Source: Pseudomonas sessilinigenes (GTDB lineage: Bacteria; Pseudomonadota; Gammaproteobacteria; Pseudomonadales; Pseudomonadaceae). Taken from it: DNA of 64,000 nucleotides. The DNA lies in the NCBI RefSeq assembly GCF_003850565.1, contig NZ_CP027706.1:4588001-4652000 (forward strand). Reading direction: 5' to 3'. This document shows positions 20,392-30,863 of the stretch, in pieces. A program made the translations under genes and the position numbers. Numbering within the stretch: the first letter of the stretch is position 1; every line of letters starts with the position of its first letter. Under the pieces are notes generated by a model. That model saw nothing but the letters and a program-made list of their open reading frames with translations. It had not been told where the DNA came from and did no database searches.

Positions 20392-20697
20392 ATGAACCTG
20401 CAGGAAATGAATGCCTACGCTCTTGCCGGAAAAGTCGACGAGTTGAACCTGATCTCCCTGGAGGGGGGAATCTACCTGCTTGAGGCTCGAATGCATGGGA
20501 TGGCCTTTCCACTGATCGATGCCCAGGGCCAGACATTCCACTTGCGTTCGGTAGAACATGCCCGTGAGGTGCTGCAGGCCTTTCCTGATTTACCATTCAA
20601 CCTGATCCATACCCTGGTGCACGACGAGATGTGCGGGCTGGCTGCCGGGACTGATGATCGCTTGAAAGTCCCCATCACCCTGCATGCCGGGGGCTGA
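20392..20697 (+). CDS. DUF6482 family protein
   Basis: 101 residues from the ATG at 20392 (GAGGTGCGCTC before it). The protein begins MNLQEMNAYALAGKVDELN and has the segment LEGGIYLLEA, typical of the DUF6482 family of pseudomonads; it is soluble and has no catalytic motif I recognise. It lies between yqhA and fklB, as in other Pseudomonas genomes. Confidence 0.8.
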   Translation: MNLQEMNAYALAGKVDELNLISLEGGIYLLEARMHGMAFPLIDAQGQTFHLRSVEHAREVLQAFPDLPFNLIHTLVHDEMCGLAAGTDDRLKVPITLHAGG

Positions 20698-20824
20698 GCT
20701 CCCGGCGGCGATGATCCGCGCTGGCCTTCTGTGCTAGTCTGCTCGCCCTTTTGGTTCCGGGCGCTCCGGAGGAACGTGCTTTCGCACGGTGCTTCGCGAG
20801 CCGTCCGCACAGCGGAGCAGCGTC

Positions 20825-21442
20825 ATGTCCGAAGTAAACCTGTCTACCGACGAAACCCGCGTCAGCTACGGTATTGGCCGTCAGTTGGGCGACCAACTGC
20901 GTGATAACCCACCGCCGGGCGTGAGCCTGGAGGCGATCCTGGCAGGCCTGACCGATGCTTTTGATGGTAAGCCAAGCCGCGTTGGCCAGGACGAAATGTC
21001 CGCCAGCTTCAAGGTGATTCGCGAAATCATGCAGGCTGAGGCCGCTGCCAAGGCTGAGGCCGCAGCAGGTGCGGGCCTGGCATTCCTGGCTGAAAATGCC
21101 AAGCGTGAAGGCATCACCACTCTGGCTTCCGGCTTGCAGTTCGAAGTGCTGACCCAGGGCGAAGGCGCCAAGCCGACCCGTGAAGACAGCGTGCGTACTC
21201 ATTACCACGGTACCCTGATCGACGGCACCGTATTCGACAGCTCCTACGAGCGTGGCCAGCCTGCCGAGTTCCCGGTAGGCGGCGTGATCGCGGGCTGGAC
21301 TGAAGCCCTGCAACTGATGAATGCCGGTAGCAAATGGCGCCTGTATGTACCGAGCGAGCTGGCTTACGGTGCGCAAGGCGTTGGCAGCATTCCTCCGCAC
21401 AGCGTTCTGGTATTCGACGTCGAGTTGCTGGACGTTCTGTAA
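20825..21442 (+). CDS. fklB: FKBP-type peptidyl-prolyl isomerase FklB (FKBP22)
   Basis: 205 residues from the ATG at 20825 (GGAG upstream); the frame is open further but unrelated. Residues 1-90 form the helical dimerisation arm ending in a run rich in A and E (AEAAAKAEAAAG). Residues 95-205 are the FKBP domain, with the active-site segments GTLIDGTVFDSSYERG, VIAGWTEALQLM and SELAYGAQG. There is no signal peptide, so it acts in the cytoplasm, as does E. coli FKBP22. Confidence 0.95.
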   Translation: MSEVNLSTDETRVSYGIGRQLGDQLRDNPPPGVSLEAILAGLTDAFDGKPSRVGQDEMSASFKVIREIMQAEAAAKAEAAAGAGLAFLAENAKREGITTLASGLQFEVLTQGEGAKPTREDSVRTHYHGTLIDGTVFDSSYERGQPAEFPVGGVIAGWTEALQLMNAGSKWRLYVPSELAYGAQGVGSIPPHSVLVFDVELLDVL

Positions 21443-21518
21443 TCGGTAGAGGAGCCTGCGCGTTGGCGACGAAACTGTCGTCATCGCCTGCGAGCAGGCT
21501 CCTTGATCGGCAGCGGGG

Positions 21519-21788
21519 TCATAGGCGGATTCTTGCGCTCAGACCCTGGCTGTCGGTGCCGGTCGGCCGCAAGGCTCTGGCGTAGCAGAACAAAAACAGG
21601 TTGCGCACCAACTCCTTGAGAACCAGTGGTTCGCTGGAGCTCAAGCCATTCAGGTCCAGATCACCCTGGTCCTGCAGCTCGTTCAGGGCTTCTTCTTCCA
21701 ACACCGCACAGACTTCCCCGGTTTCCCGATGCAGGATTCGCAGGTAGGGGTGTGGGCGATCCAGCCAGGCATCAATCAAATAAGTCAT
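21519..21788 (-). CDS. Small protein downstream of a Fur-like box
   Basis: 89 residues from the ATG at 21788, which has AAGGAGATGAGAACC before it; an ATG three codons earlier sits too close to that site. The sequence MTYLIDAWLDRPHPYLRI has no signal or membrane segment and continues with an acidic middle (EEEALNELQDQ). By position it corresponds to P. aeruginosa PA4570, which I recall as strongly iron-repressed. A near-consensus Fur box lies 27 bases before the start codon. The biochemical role is unknown. Confidence 0.75.
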   Translation of the reverse strand: MTYLIDAWLDRPHPYLRILHRETGEVCAVLEEEALNELQDQGDLDLNGLSSSEPLVLKELVRNLFLFCYARALRPTGTDSQGLSARIRL

Positions 21789-21814
21789 GGTTCTCATCTC
21801 CTTGAATGGGGTTC

Positions 21815-21833
21815 AATGAGAATAATTCTTATT
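21815..21833 (-). promoter_or_regulatory. Fur-box-like operator
   Basis: The 9-1-9 element AATGAGAAT-A-ATTCTTATT has arms that match as inverted repeats at 8 of 9 positions and agrees well with the Pseudomonas Fur consensus. It lies 27-45 bases upstream of the small gene starting at 21788, so repression by iron is likely. Confidence 0.72.
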
Positions 21834-21974
21834 CAATGAATAGCAAGTGCCTATTGGCGGTTTCTGCTTTTTTCTGCGCAGAAATTGCTTTCGCTCAAAG
21901 CGAATGGCTTTTGGCTAGCAGGGGAGTGCTTGAGGATGGGGAGGCCTCTCGCGCTGGGCGCGAGAGGCGTGGCT

Positions 21975-22316
21975 TCAAACCTTGCGGACGAACTCGGACT
22001 TGAGTTTCATCGGGCCGATGCCATCGATCTTGCAGTCGATATCGTGGTCACCATCGCACAGGCGGATGTTCTTGACCTTGGTACCGACCTTGACTACCAG
22101 AGAAGTGCCCTTGACCTTGAGGTCCTTGATCACGGTGATGGTATCGCCGTCCTGCAGTACGTTGCCCACCGAATCCTTTTTCACTGCTTCATCGGAAGCG
22201 GCTTCGGCTTCGCCACTGGCGGACCACTCATGGGCGCACTCGGGGCAGATCAGCTGGGTACCGTCTTCGTAGGTGTATTCGGAATTGCATTTTGGGCAGG
22301 GTGGCAAAGTGCTCAC
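21975..22316 (-). CDS. yjdM: YjdM (PhnA) family zinc-ribbon protein
   Basis: 113 residues. The N-terminus is a zinc ribbon, [21 protein letters not shown], here with the usual two CPxC pairs. The C-terminal half has the YjdM fold signature VKDSVGN / [17 protein letters not shown]. The start is a GTG at 22316 with GAGGAG upstream, and no ATG is available nearby. The protein was named from the phosphonate locus but is not needed for phosphonate breakdown; its role is unclear. Confidence 0.92.
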   Translation of the reverse strand: MSTLPPCPKCNSEYTYEDGTQLICPECAHEWSASGEAEAASDEAVKKDSVGNVLQDGDTITVIKDLKVKGTSLVVKVGTKVKNIRLCDGDHDIDCKIDGIGPMKLKSEFVRKV

Positions 22317-22403
22317 TTAGGCTCCTCAAAGTCAGGATGGCTAAAAAGCGCACATTATATAGGGTTTTGCCGGGAGGCGGGGGCGCAGGGCCTGGAGGTA
22401 GGA

Positions 22404-22430
22404 CCGGCTCCTGCCACTGGCAGGAGCCGG
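22404..22430. terminator. Perfect 12-bp stem downstream of ispB
   Basis: CCGGCTCCTGCC and its exact complement are separated by ACT. It lies 9 bases past the ispB stop. No T run follows on either strand, so it may be an RNA 3'-end stabiliser rather than a true intrinsic terminator. Confidence 0.6.
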
Positions 22431-22438
22431 GGTGCATC

Positions 22439-23407
22439 TTAGTGAGTGCGGGCCACCGCGAATTCGCTCAGCTCCACCAGGGCATCGCGGTATTCGCTGG
22501 CTGGCAGGGCTTCAAGGCAGGCAATGGCACGAGCGACGTAATCACGAGCCAGTTGCGCGGTGTAGTCCAGGGAGCCAGAGGCTTCGACCGCATTGCGGAT
22601 GCTTTCAAGATCTTCGATCCCGCCTTTCTGGATCGCTTGGCGAACCAGGGCCGCTTGTTCCGGGGTGCCTTCACGCATGGTGTAGATCAATGGCAATGTC
22701 GGCTTGCCTTCTGCCAGGTCGTCACCGACGTTCTTGCCCAGCGTGTCTGCATCGCCGCGATAATCCAGCAGGTCGTCGACCAGTTGGAAGGCTACGCCGA
22801 GATGGTCGCCAAAGGTGCGCAGCGCCTCGGCCTGTTCCTGCGTCGCACCGGCCAGGGCCGCGGCACTGTGGGTCGAGGCCTCGAAGAGCATCGCGGTCTT
22901 GCCGCGGATGACTTCCATGTAGGTTTCTTCGGTGGTGCTGGCGTCGCGTACCTTGGACAGTTGCAGCACTTCGCCTTCGGCAATGATGCGTGTGGCATGG
23001 GACAGGATGCGCATGACGGGCATCGAGCCCAGTTCGACCATCATTTCGAACGAGCGCGAGTACAGGAAGTCGCCCACTAGCACGCTTGGGGCGTTGCCCC
23101 ACATCGCGTTGGCGGTCGAGCGTCCACGCCGCATCCCGGACATGTCGACTACATCGTCATGCAGCAAGGTGGCGGTATGCAGGAATTCGATGGTGGCGGC
23201 CAGCATGCGCAGATCGTCGCCCTCGCGACCCAGGGCCTTGCCGCACAGCAGCACCAATAGAGGACGCAGGCGTTTACCGCCGGCCGAGGTAATGTAGTCG
23301 CCGATTTTCGAAACCAGCGGTACTCGGGACGTCAATTGTTTCTTGATGATGCCGTCGACGGCGTTAAAATCTTCCGCCACCGCGCGGTAGAAAGCTTGGG
23401 GTTGCAT
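22439..23407 (-). CDS. ispB: Octaprenyl (polyprenyl) diphosphate synthase
   Basis: 322 residues. It makes the ubiquinone side chain by adding isopentenyl units to farnesyl diphosphate. The first aspartate-rich motif is D84-D85-V-V-D88 followed by MRRGRSTAN, the second is DDLLDYRGD; GGKRLRPLL near residue 43 binds the isopentenyl diphosphate. The residues before the first motif are small or medium (FLHTATLL), consistent with a long-chain product. It is divergent from rplU, as in other gamma-proteobacteria. Confidence 0.96.
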   Translation of the reverse strand: MQPQAFYRAVAEDFNAVDGIIKKQLTSRVPLVSKIGDYITSAGGKRLRPLLVLLCGKALGREGDDLRMLAATIEFLHTATLLHDDVVDMSGMRRGRSTANAMWGNAPSVLVGDFLYSRSFEMMVELGSMPVMRILSHATRIIAEGEVLQLSKVRDASTTEETYMEVIRGKTAMLFEASTHSAAALAGATQEQAEALRTFGDHLGVAFQLVDDLLDYRGDADTLGKNVGDDLAEGKPTLPLIYTMREGTPEQAALVRQAIQKGGIEDLESIRNAVEASGSLDYTAQLARDYVARAIACLEALPASEYRDALVELSEFAVARTH

Positions 23408-23786
23408 CAGTGACAGGTGCTCCAGAAGGGATGCGCGGCATGCTAGGACCCACGTCCGCAGGTGTCAAGGCGCGTTCCCGAGAGGGTAAAGCCCCGGTAT
23501 GCCGTAATTTGCCAAGGTAAAATACTAGGTTAATGCTCTTGTTTTGCCATTGAAGCCTGATGGCATGCTTTCTTTTCTTTTGGCACAAGGGCTTGACAGC
23601 ATCTTTCGCGCTCCTGAGCGGCACTTGCATCGTTATTGTGCCTTGCGTACAATCGCGCACCCTGAACTTCCTGGGCAGCACCTGCCTTACGCAATTGCAC
23701 TTGGGCCGTTCCAGCCCCATGCAGCCATGCCAGCCAATACCTCTTCTTATTAAGAGCTGGGTGAGCAGGATTATCGGAGAAATACC
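23408..23786. other. Divergent ispB/rplU intergenic region
   Basis: These 379 bases contain no gene. They hold the rplU promoter described separately and the leader of the ribosomal protein genes, about 120 bases long. Short in-frame stretches inside are not supported by ribosome sites. Confidence 0.8.
23625..23653 (+). promoter_or_regulatory. Sigma-70 promoter of rplU-rpmA
   Basis: The -35 element TTGCAT is separated by 17 bases from the -10 element TACAAT, both near consensus. The -10 is 133 bases upstream of the rplU start, leaving a long leader. Confidence 0.82.
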
Positions 23787-24098
23787 ATGTACGCAGTAAT
23801 CGTTACCGGCGGTAAGCAATACAAGGTCGCTGAAGGTGAATACCTGAAGATCGAAAAACTGGAAGTCGCCACTGGCGAATCCGTGACTTTTGACCGCGTT
23901 CTGTTGGTCGCCAATGGCGATGACGTGAACATCGGCGCACCTGTTGTTGCTGGCGCAACCGTCAAGGCTGAAGTGATCGCCCAAGGTCGTCACGATAAAG
24001 TCCGCATCATCAAGTTCCGTCGCCGTAAGCACCACATGAAGCGTATGGGCCACCGCCAGTGGTTCACCGAGATCAAAATCACCGGTATTCAGGCTTAA
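23787..24098 (+). CDS. rplU: 50S ribosomal protein L21
   Basis: 103 residues starting [14 protein letters not shown], the invariant L21 N-terminus, and ending in a basic RNA-binding segment ([14 protein letters not shown]). It binds 23S rRNA with L20. CGGAG lies before the ATG. It is co-transcribed with rpmA, 35 bases downstream. Confidence 0.99.
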   Translation: MYAVIVTGGKQYKVAEGEYLKIEKLEVATGESVTFDRVLLVANGDDVNIGAPVVAGATVKAEVIAQGRHDKVRIIKFRRRKHHMKRMGHRQWFTEIKITGIQA

Positions 24099-24133
24099 TT
24101 TCAGCCTAATTCCTCACTAGGAGAATTGAACTC

Positions 24134-24391
24134 ATGGCACACAAAAAAGCTGGTGGTAGTACCCGTAACGGTCGCGACTCAGAAGCCAAACGCCTTGGCG
24201 TGAAGATGTATGGCGGCCAGGTCATCAAGGCCGGCAACATCATCGTGCGTCAGCGCGGCACCCAATTCCACGCTGGCTACGGCGTTGGCATGGGCAAGGA
24301 TCACACCCTGTTCGCGAAAATCGAAGGCGTGATCAAGTTTGAAGTAAAAGGCGCCTTCGGTCGTCGTTACGTGAGCGTCGTCGCAGCTTAA
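24134..24391 (+). CDS. rpmA: 50S ribosomal protein L27
   Basis: 85 residues, [16 protein letters not shown]..., with the flexible basic N-terminus that reaches the peptidyl transferase centre. TAGGAG precedes the ATG by 13 bases. It ends the rplU-rpmA unit, which is closed by a terminator 15 bases later. Confidence 0.99.
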
Positions 24392-24406
24392 TTGCGCGAT
24401 CGCTGG

Positions 24407-24435
24407 AAAAGCCCTGTCTCGCGACGGGGCTTTTT
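24407..24435 (+). terminator. Rho-independent terminator of rplU-rpmA
   Basis: AAAAGCCCTGTC pairs with GACGGGGCTTTT across a TCGC loop (one G-T pair), and a T run follows. Confidence 0.92.
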
Positions 24436-24504
24436 CGTTTGTGGGATGAGTCTCTTGCAAAGCTGTTTGTACGGGCTGCCAGCGTTGGAATTTTCGGTCG
24501 TTGA

Positions 24505-25809
<1,305 letters not shown>

Positions 25810-25892
25810 TTCATCGTTGGCGGGCTTGCCCGCGAAGACGGTTTATCTGGCTTGGCGCGGTGTTATCATCGCTGCCGGGCCAGCTTTCAATG

Positions 25893-25916
25893 CGCCGCTC
25901 ATCTGAGCGGCGTTTT
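25893..25916 (+). terminator. Rho-independent terminator of obgE
   Basis: CGCCGCTCA and TGAGCGGCG form a 9-bp stem around TC, followed by four T. It lies between obgE and proB. Confidence 0.8.
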
Positions 25917-25994
25917 GGTGTCTGCGCGGCGTACATACGAATAACCCCATGAGTGGCGCTCGGTCGCGTCGCTCGCTGGCAAAGGTTGAATGAG

Positions 25995-27113
25995 ATGCGG
26001 AGCAAGGTGACGGGTGCACAGCGCTGGGTCGTGAAGATCGGCAGTGCGCTGCTGACGGCGGACGGCAAGGGGCTGGATCGCGCAGCGATGGGTGTGTGGG
26101 TTGAGCAGATGGTGGCCTTGCATGAGGCTGGTGTCGAGCTGGTGCTGGTCTCTTCCGGCGCTGTCGCTGCTGGCATGAGTCGCCTGGGCTGGACCGCACG
26201 ACCGAGTGCGATGCATGAGTTGCAGGCTGCCGCGGCCATTGGCCAGATGGGGCTGGTGCAGGCTTGGGAATCGAGCTTCGCCGAGCATGGTCGGCATACC
26301 GCGCAGATCCTCCTGACCCATGACGACTTGTCGGATCGCAAGCGTTACCTCAATGCGCGCAGCACCTTGCGCGCATTGGTCGAGCTCAAGGTGATCCCGG
26401 TGATCAACGAGAACGATACCGTGGTCACCGATGAGATCCGTTTTGGTGATAACGATACCCTGGCGGCACTGGTGGCCAACCTGGTGGAGGCGGATTTGCT
26501 GGTGATCCTGACTGATCGCGATGGCATGTTCGATGCTGACCCGCGCAGTAATCCAGGCGCCCAGCTGATCTATGAGGCGCGAGCCGATGATCCAGCCCTG
26601 GATGCGGTGGCTGGTGGTACTGGCGGTGCTCTGGGGCGTGGCGGTATGCAGACCAAGCTGCGCGCTGCGCGGTTGGCGGCGCGTTCCGGGGCGCACACGA
26701 TCATCGTGGGTGGGCGGCTGGAGCGGGTCCTGGATCGGTTGAAGGCGGGCGAGCGGATCGGCACCTTGCTGTCGCCGGAGCGCGGCATGCTGGCTGCGCG
26801 CAAGCAGTGGTTGGCTGGGCATCTGCAGACTCGCGGTACCCTGGTGCTCGATGAGGGGGCAGTGTCTGCGTTGGCCCAGGGCCGCAAGAGTTTGCTGCCG
26901 GTTGGTGTCAAGCAGGTCCAGGGTGGCTTCCGGCGTGGTGAGATGGTGGTCTGCGTGGCGCCTGATGGGCGCGAGATCGCTCGTGGGTTGGCTAACTACA
27001 GTGCGCAAGAGGCGCAGAAGATCATTGGCCAGCCTTCCGATGCGATTGTCGGTGTGCTGGGCTACATGGCCGAGCCGGAGCTGGTTCATCGCGACAATCT
27101 GATTCTGGTTTGA
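25995..27113 (+). CDS. proB: Glutamate 5-kinase with PUA domain
   Basis: 372 residues from the ATG at 25995, matching the usual ProB length; a start 14 codons upstream is not needed. It phosphorylates glutamate in the first step of proline synthesis. The kinase domain shows [22 protein letters not shown] and INENDTV; the C-terminal PUA domain (about 275-372) includes [14 protein letters not shown] [13 protein letters not shown]. It is followed within 20 bases by creA and may be co-transcribed with it. Confidence 0.97.
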   Translation: MRSKVTGAQRWVVKIGSALLTADGKGLDRAAMGVWVEQMVALHEAGVELVLVSSGAVAAGMSRLGWTARPSAMHELQAAAAIGQMGLVQAWESSFAEHGRHTAQILLTHDDLSDRKRYLNARSTLRALVELKVIPVINENDTVVTDEIRFGDNDTLAALVANLVEADLLVILTDRDGMFDADPRSNPGAQLIYEARADDPALDAVAGGTGGALGRGGMQTKLRAARLAARSGAHTIIVGGRLERVLDRLKAGERIGTLLSPERGMLAARKQWLAGHLQTRGTLVLDEGAVSALAQGRKSLLPVGVKQVQGGFRRGEMVVCVAPDGREIARGLANYSAQEAQKIIGQPSDAIVGVLGYMAEPELVHRDNLILV

Positions 27114-27133
27114 GTGGCATAAGGAAAAATCGA

Positions 27134-27595
27134 ATGCGCATGGCAAAGGGATTGTTGGGTTTGTTCTTGGCGATGCCGCTCATGGCGTCGGCCGAGGAGA
27201 TTGGCCAGGTGTCCACGGTCTTCAAGTTTGTTGGGCCGAATGATCGGATCGTCGTCGAAGCGTTCGATGACCCCAAGGTCGATGGCGTGACCTGCTATCT
27301 GTCGCGGGCCAAGACGGGTGGTCTCAAGGGTGGCCTGGGTTTGGCCGAGGATCGAGCCGAGGCCTCCATTGCCTGTCGCCAGGTGGGGCCGATTGCCTTC
27401 AAGGGTGACCTGAAGGATGGCGAGGAGGTATTCAAGGAACGCACGTCATTGGTGTTCAAGACCATGCAGGTGGTGCGCTTCCTCGACAAGAAGCGCAATA
27501 CCCTGGTGTACCTGGTCTATAGCGATCGGTTGATCGAGGGTAGTCCGCAGAATGCGGTGACGGCGATTCCGATCCTGCCTTGGTCGCATCAGTAA
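27134..27595 (+). CDS. creA: CreA family periplasmic protein
   Basis: 153 residues from the ATG at 27134 with AAGGA upstream. Signal peptide [20 protein letters not shown] is followed by the CreA domain: [29 protein letters not shown] and [10 protein letters not shown] are family hallmarks. The two cysteines may form a disulphide. Its function is not known; in E. coli it lies with creBCD, which is not the case here. Confidence 0.92.
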   Translation: MRMAKGLLGLFLAMPLMASAEEIGQVSTVFKFVGPNDRIVVEAFDDPKVDGVTCYLSRAKTGGLKGGLGLAEDRAEASIACRQVGPIAFKGDLKDGEEVFKERTSLVFKTMQVVRFLDKKRNTLVYLVYSDRLIEGSPQNAVTAIPILPWSHQ

Positions 27596-27663
27596 TCTGA
27601 TCGCTGGCGAGTCGGCCCTGTGGATGTTGGGCTGGCTCGTCGGGCGGGTTGAATTACAGGCAA

Positions 27664-27691
27664 TAAAAAACCGACCCTTGGGTCGGTTTTT
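27664..27691. terminator. Bidirectional terminator between creA and rpsT
   Basis: The stem ACCGACCC / GGGTCGGT is flanked by an A run and a T run, so it can stop transcription from both convergent genes. Confidence 0.93.
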
Positions 27692-27706
27692 CAACAAGCG
27701 TATCGC

Positions 27707-27985
27707 TTAGGCTGCAGCAGCGAGCTTCAGAGCCTTGATGTGGCCATTCAGGCGGCCTTTATGGCGAGCAGCTTTGTTCTTGTGGATGATGCCTTTATCG
27801 GCCATACGGTCGATAACTGGCACGGCCAGAACGTAAGCAGCTTGCGCTTTTTCGGCGTCTTTTGCGTCGATGGCTTTAACTACATTCTTGATGTAGGTAC
27901 GAACCATGGAACGCAGGCTGGCGTTGTGGCTGCGACGCTTCTCAGCCTGTTTTGCACGTTTTTTGGCGGAAGGTGAGTTGGCCAC
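27707..27985 (-). CDS. rpsT: 30S ribosomal protein S20
   Basis: 92 residues, three long basic helices ([38 protein letters not shown]). The start is GTG at 27985 (GAGGAG upstream). A non-ATG start recalls E. coli rpsT, whose UUG start is used for autogenous control, so similar feedback is possible. It is divergent from murJ. Confidence 0.98.
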   Translation of the reverse strand: MANSPSAKKRAKQAEKRRSHNASLRSMVRTYIKNVVKAIDAKDAEKAQAAYVLAVPVIDRMADKGIIHKNKAARHKGRLNGHIKALKLAAAA

Positions 27986-28237
27986 CGTCGAGCTCCTCGA
28001 AAGACTTTTTGGGAAATAGCAAACAAAATAGGCCGCGAATCATGCCGATGAGTTGGTGTGTTGTCAAGGGCAGCTGATGCGTTCCGCTGAGTGGTCGATC
28101 TGAAGAGGCGGGATATTTATTTCCGGCGCTTGACCTGTAAACTCGCGAGCTTTGGCTCTGTGCTGTTGCGGCGCGGAGTATCGCACAGGTGGGCATCCTT
28201 TCGCCTGCTGTTTATCTACTAAGGCACAAAGCTTTTC

Positions 28238-29776
28238 ATGAACCTGCTCAAGTCGTTGGCCGCCGTCAGCTCTATCACGATGCTTTCCCGAGTGCTGGGG
28301 TTTGTGCGTGACACCATCATCGCGCGTACCTTCGGTGCCGGGATGGCCACGGATGCCTTCTTCATTGCCTTCAAGTTGCCCAACCTGTTGCGGCGGATCT
28401 TTGCCGAGGGAGCGTTTTCCCAGGCCTTCGTACCGATCCTCGCGGAGTACAAGAGCCAGCAGGGCGAAGAGGCGACGCGTACTTTCATCGCTTACGTGTC
28501 CGGCTTGTTGACCCTGGTGCTGGCATTGGTCACGGCCCTTGGAATGATCGCAGCGCCCTGGGTCATCTGGGCCACGGCACCGGGTTTCGTCGATTCCCCG
28601 GAAAAGTTCGCCCTGACCTCCGACCTGTTGCGGGTGACCTTTCCTTATATATTGCTGATCTCCCTCTCATCCCTGGCCGGGGCGATCCTCAATACCTGGA
28701 ATCGCTTCTCGGTGCCGGCCTTCGTACCGACCCTGCTCAATGTCAGCATGATCATCTTCGCGGTGTTCCTCACGCCGTACTTCGATCCCCCCGTGATGGC
28801 TCTGGGGTGGGCGGTGCTGGCTGGGGGGCTGGCGCAGTTGCTCTACCAGCTGCCGCATCTGAAGAAGATCGGCATGCTCGTGCTGCCGCGCCTGAGTCTG
28901 CGTGATACTGGGGTGTGGCGGGTGCTGAAACAGATGCTGCCAGCGATCCTCGGGGTGTCGGTGAGCCAGATTTCGTTGATCATCAACACCATCTTCGCTT
29001 CGTTCCTGGTGGCCGGCTCGGTGTCGTGGATGTATTACGCCGATCGCCTCATGGAGCTGCCTTCGGGTGTGTTGGGCGTGGCGCTTGGGACCATCCTGCT
29101 GCCAACGCTCGCCAAGACCTACGCCAATAAGGATCGTCACGAATATTCGCGGATCCTCGATTGGGGGTTGCGCCTGTGTTTCATCCTGGTGCTGCCTTGC
29201 TCCCTGGCGCTGGGGATCCTGGCAGAGCCCTTGACGGTGTCCCTGTTCCAGTACGGTGAGTTCAGTGCCTTCGATGCCGCCATGACTCAGCGCGCGCTGG
29301 TGGCTTATGCCGTCGGTTTGTTGGGGATCATCGTGATCAAGGTGTTGGCGCCGGGTTTCTATGCCCAGCAGAACATCCGCACGCCGGTGAAAATCGCCAT
29401 TTTTACCCTGGTTATCACTCAGTTGCTCAACCTCATGCTGATCGGTCCCTTCAAGCATGCGGGCCTGGCCTTGGCCATCAGCGGCGGTGCCTGTATCAAT
29501 GCGGGCCTGCTGTTCTACCAGTTGCGCAAGCAGCAGATGTTCCTGCCCCAGCCGGGGTGGGGCGTCTTCACCCTGAAGCTGATCGTCGCGGTAGCGGTGA
29601 TGTCGGGCGTGTTGTTGGGGGCGATGTATTTCATGCCGGCCTGGGATCAGGGGCATATGCTCGAGCGCTTTCTGCGCCTGGGAGCCTTGGTGGCAGCCGG
29701 TGTAGTGGCTTATTTCGGTATGTTGGCGTTACTGGGCTTTCGCCTGCGGGACTTCAATCGCAAGGCTCTGAACTGA
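28238..29776 (+). CDS. murJ: Lipid II flippase MurJ
   Basis: 512 residues with about 14 membrane segments. It moves lipid II across the inner membrane for peptidoglycan synthesis. The conserved N-terminal segments are [21 protein letters not shown] and [22 protein letters not shown], including the arginines required for transport. AAGG lies 14 bases before the ATG, a rather long spacing. It is followed by ribF after 129 bases. Confidence 0.97.
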   Translation: MNLLKSLAAVSSITMLSRVLGFVRDTIIARTFGAGMATDAFFIAFKLPNLLRRIFAEGAFSQAFVPILAEYKSQQGEEATRTFIAYVSGLLTLVLALVTALGMIAAPWVIWATAPGFVDSPEKFALTSDLLRVTFPYILLISLSSLAGAILNTWNRFSVPAFVPTLLNVSMIIFAVFLTPYFDPPVMALGWAVLAGGLAQLLYQLPHLKKIGMLVLPRLSLRDTGVWRVLKQMLPAILGVSVSQISLIINTIFASFLVAGSVSWMYYADRLMELPSGVLGVALGTILLPTLAKTYANKDRHEYSRILDWGLRLCFILVLPCSLALGILAEPLTVSLFQYGEFSAFDAAMTQRALVAYAVGLLGIIVIKVLAPGFYAQQNIRTPVKIAIFTLVITQLLNLMLIGPFKHAGLALAISGGACINAGLLFYQLRKQQMFLPQPGWGVFTLKLIVAVAVMSGVLLGAMYFMPAWDQGHMLERFLRLGALVAAGVVAYFGMLALLGFRLRDFNRKALN

Positions 29777-29905
29777 CGACGGTTTAGTTGTTGGGGCGGG
29801 GTTGACACAGGTTTTGTCGGTTCGATCACTTTGGGGTGTGGTGCTGCCTGTCGTCAGCCGCCCGGTGTGGTTATAATCGGCCACTTTATGAGCAAGAAGC
29901 GCGTT

Positions 29906-30850
29906 ATGCAGCTGGTTCGAGGCCTTCACAATCTGCGCCCCCAGCATCGGGGCTGCGTCGCCACTATTGGCAACTTCGACGGTGTTCACCTTGGTCACCA
30001 GGCTATCCTGGGTCGACTGCGTGAGCGTGCGCTTGAACTGGGCGTGCCCAGCTGTGTGGTCATTTTCGAGCCACAGCCGCGAGAGTTCTTCGCTCCCGAG
30101 TCTGCTCCTGCACGCCTGGCACGCTTGCGCGACAAGTTGCAGTTGCTGGCTCAGGCAGGGGTCGACCGGGTCCTGTGCCTGGCGTTCAACCAGCGCCTGA
30201 GCAAGCTCAGTGCCAGCGAGTTCGTCGAGCGGATCCTGGTGGATGGCCTGGGGGTACAGCACCTGGAGGTCGGCGACGACTTCCGTTTTGGGTGTGATCG
30301 GGCGGGCGACTTCGAGTTCCTGCAGCAGGCGGGCGTGACCCACGGGTTTACCGTCGAGGCGGCCCAGACTGTTGAACTCGATGGCTTGCGTATCAGCAGT
30401 ACCCAGGTCCGCAATGCACTGGCTGCCGCTGATTTCGAGCTGGCCGAACGCTTGCTCGGTCGCCCGTACCGGATTGCCGGTCGGGTCCTGCATGGCCAGA
30501 AACTGGCGCGCCAGTTGGGTACGCCCACGGCCAACGTGCAATTGAAGCGTCGTCGTGTGCCGCTCTCCGGGGTCTACCTGGTCAGTGTCGACATCGATGG
30601 CAAGGCCTGGCCGGGAGTTGCCAATATCGGCGTCCGCCCCACGGTCGCAGGTGATGGCAAGGCCCACCTGGAAGTTCATCTTTTAGATTTTGCCGGCGAT
30701 CTGTATGACCGGCGTTTGACGGTGGTTTTCCACCATAAGCTGCGTGAAGAGCAGCGTTTCGCCTCCCTGGAGGCGTTGAAGACGGCGATCAATGCGGATG
30801 TTGCCGCCGCCCGTGCCCAAGTGGCACGTATCCATAGCGCCAATCGCTAA
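29906..30850 (+). CDS. ribF: Bifunctional riboflavin kinase / FAD synthetase
   Basis: 314 residues from the ATG at 29906, giving the usual MQLVRGLHNLRP start; an ATG six codons earlier is possible and neither has a strong ribosome site. The N-terminal FAD synthetase domain has the nucleotidyl transferase motif GNFDGVHLGHQ and the ISST segment; the C-terminal riboflavin kinase domain shows GTPTANV and WPGVANIGVRPTV. It makes FMN and then FAD. ileS starts 13 bases downstream. Confidence 0.96.
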   Translation: MQLVRGLHNLRPQHRGCVATIGNFDGVHLGHQAILGRLRERALELGVPSCVVIFEPQPREFFAPESAPARLARLRDKLQLLAQAGVDRVLCLAFNQRLSKLSASEFVERILVDGLGVQHLEVGDDFRFGCDRAGDFEFLQQAGVTHGFTVEAAQTVELDGLRISSTQVRNALAAADFELAERLLGRPYRIAGRVLHGQKLARQLGTPTANVQLKRRRVPLSGVYLVSVDIDGKAWPGVANIGVRPTVAGDGKAHLEVHLLDFAGDLYDRRLTVVFHHKLREEQRFASLEALKTAINADVAAARAQVARIHSANR

Positions 30851-30863
30851 TGAAGAGCCTTAA

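Noticed and set aside
23579..23597. Sigma-54-like sequence TGGCACA...TTGAC before rplU
   Set aside because: The GG and GC pairs are not 12 bases apart, and a good sigma-70 promoter lies just downstream.
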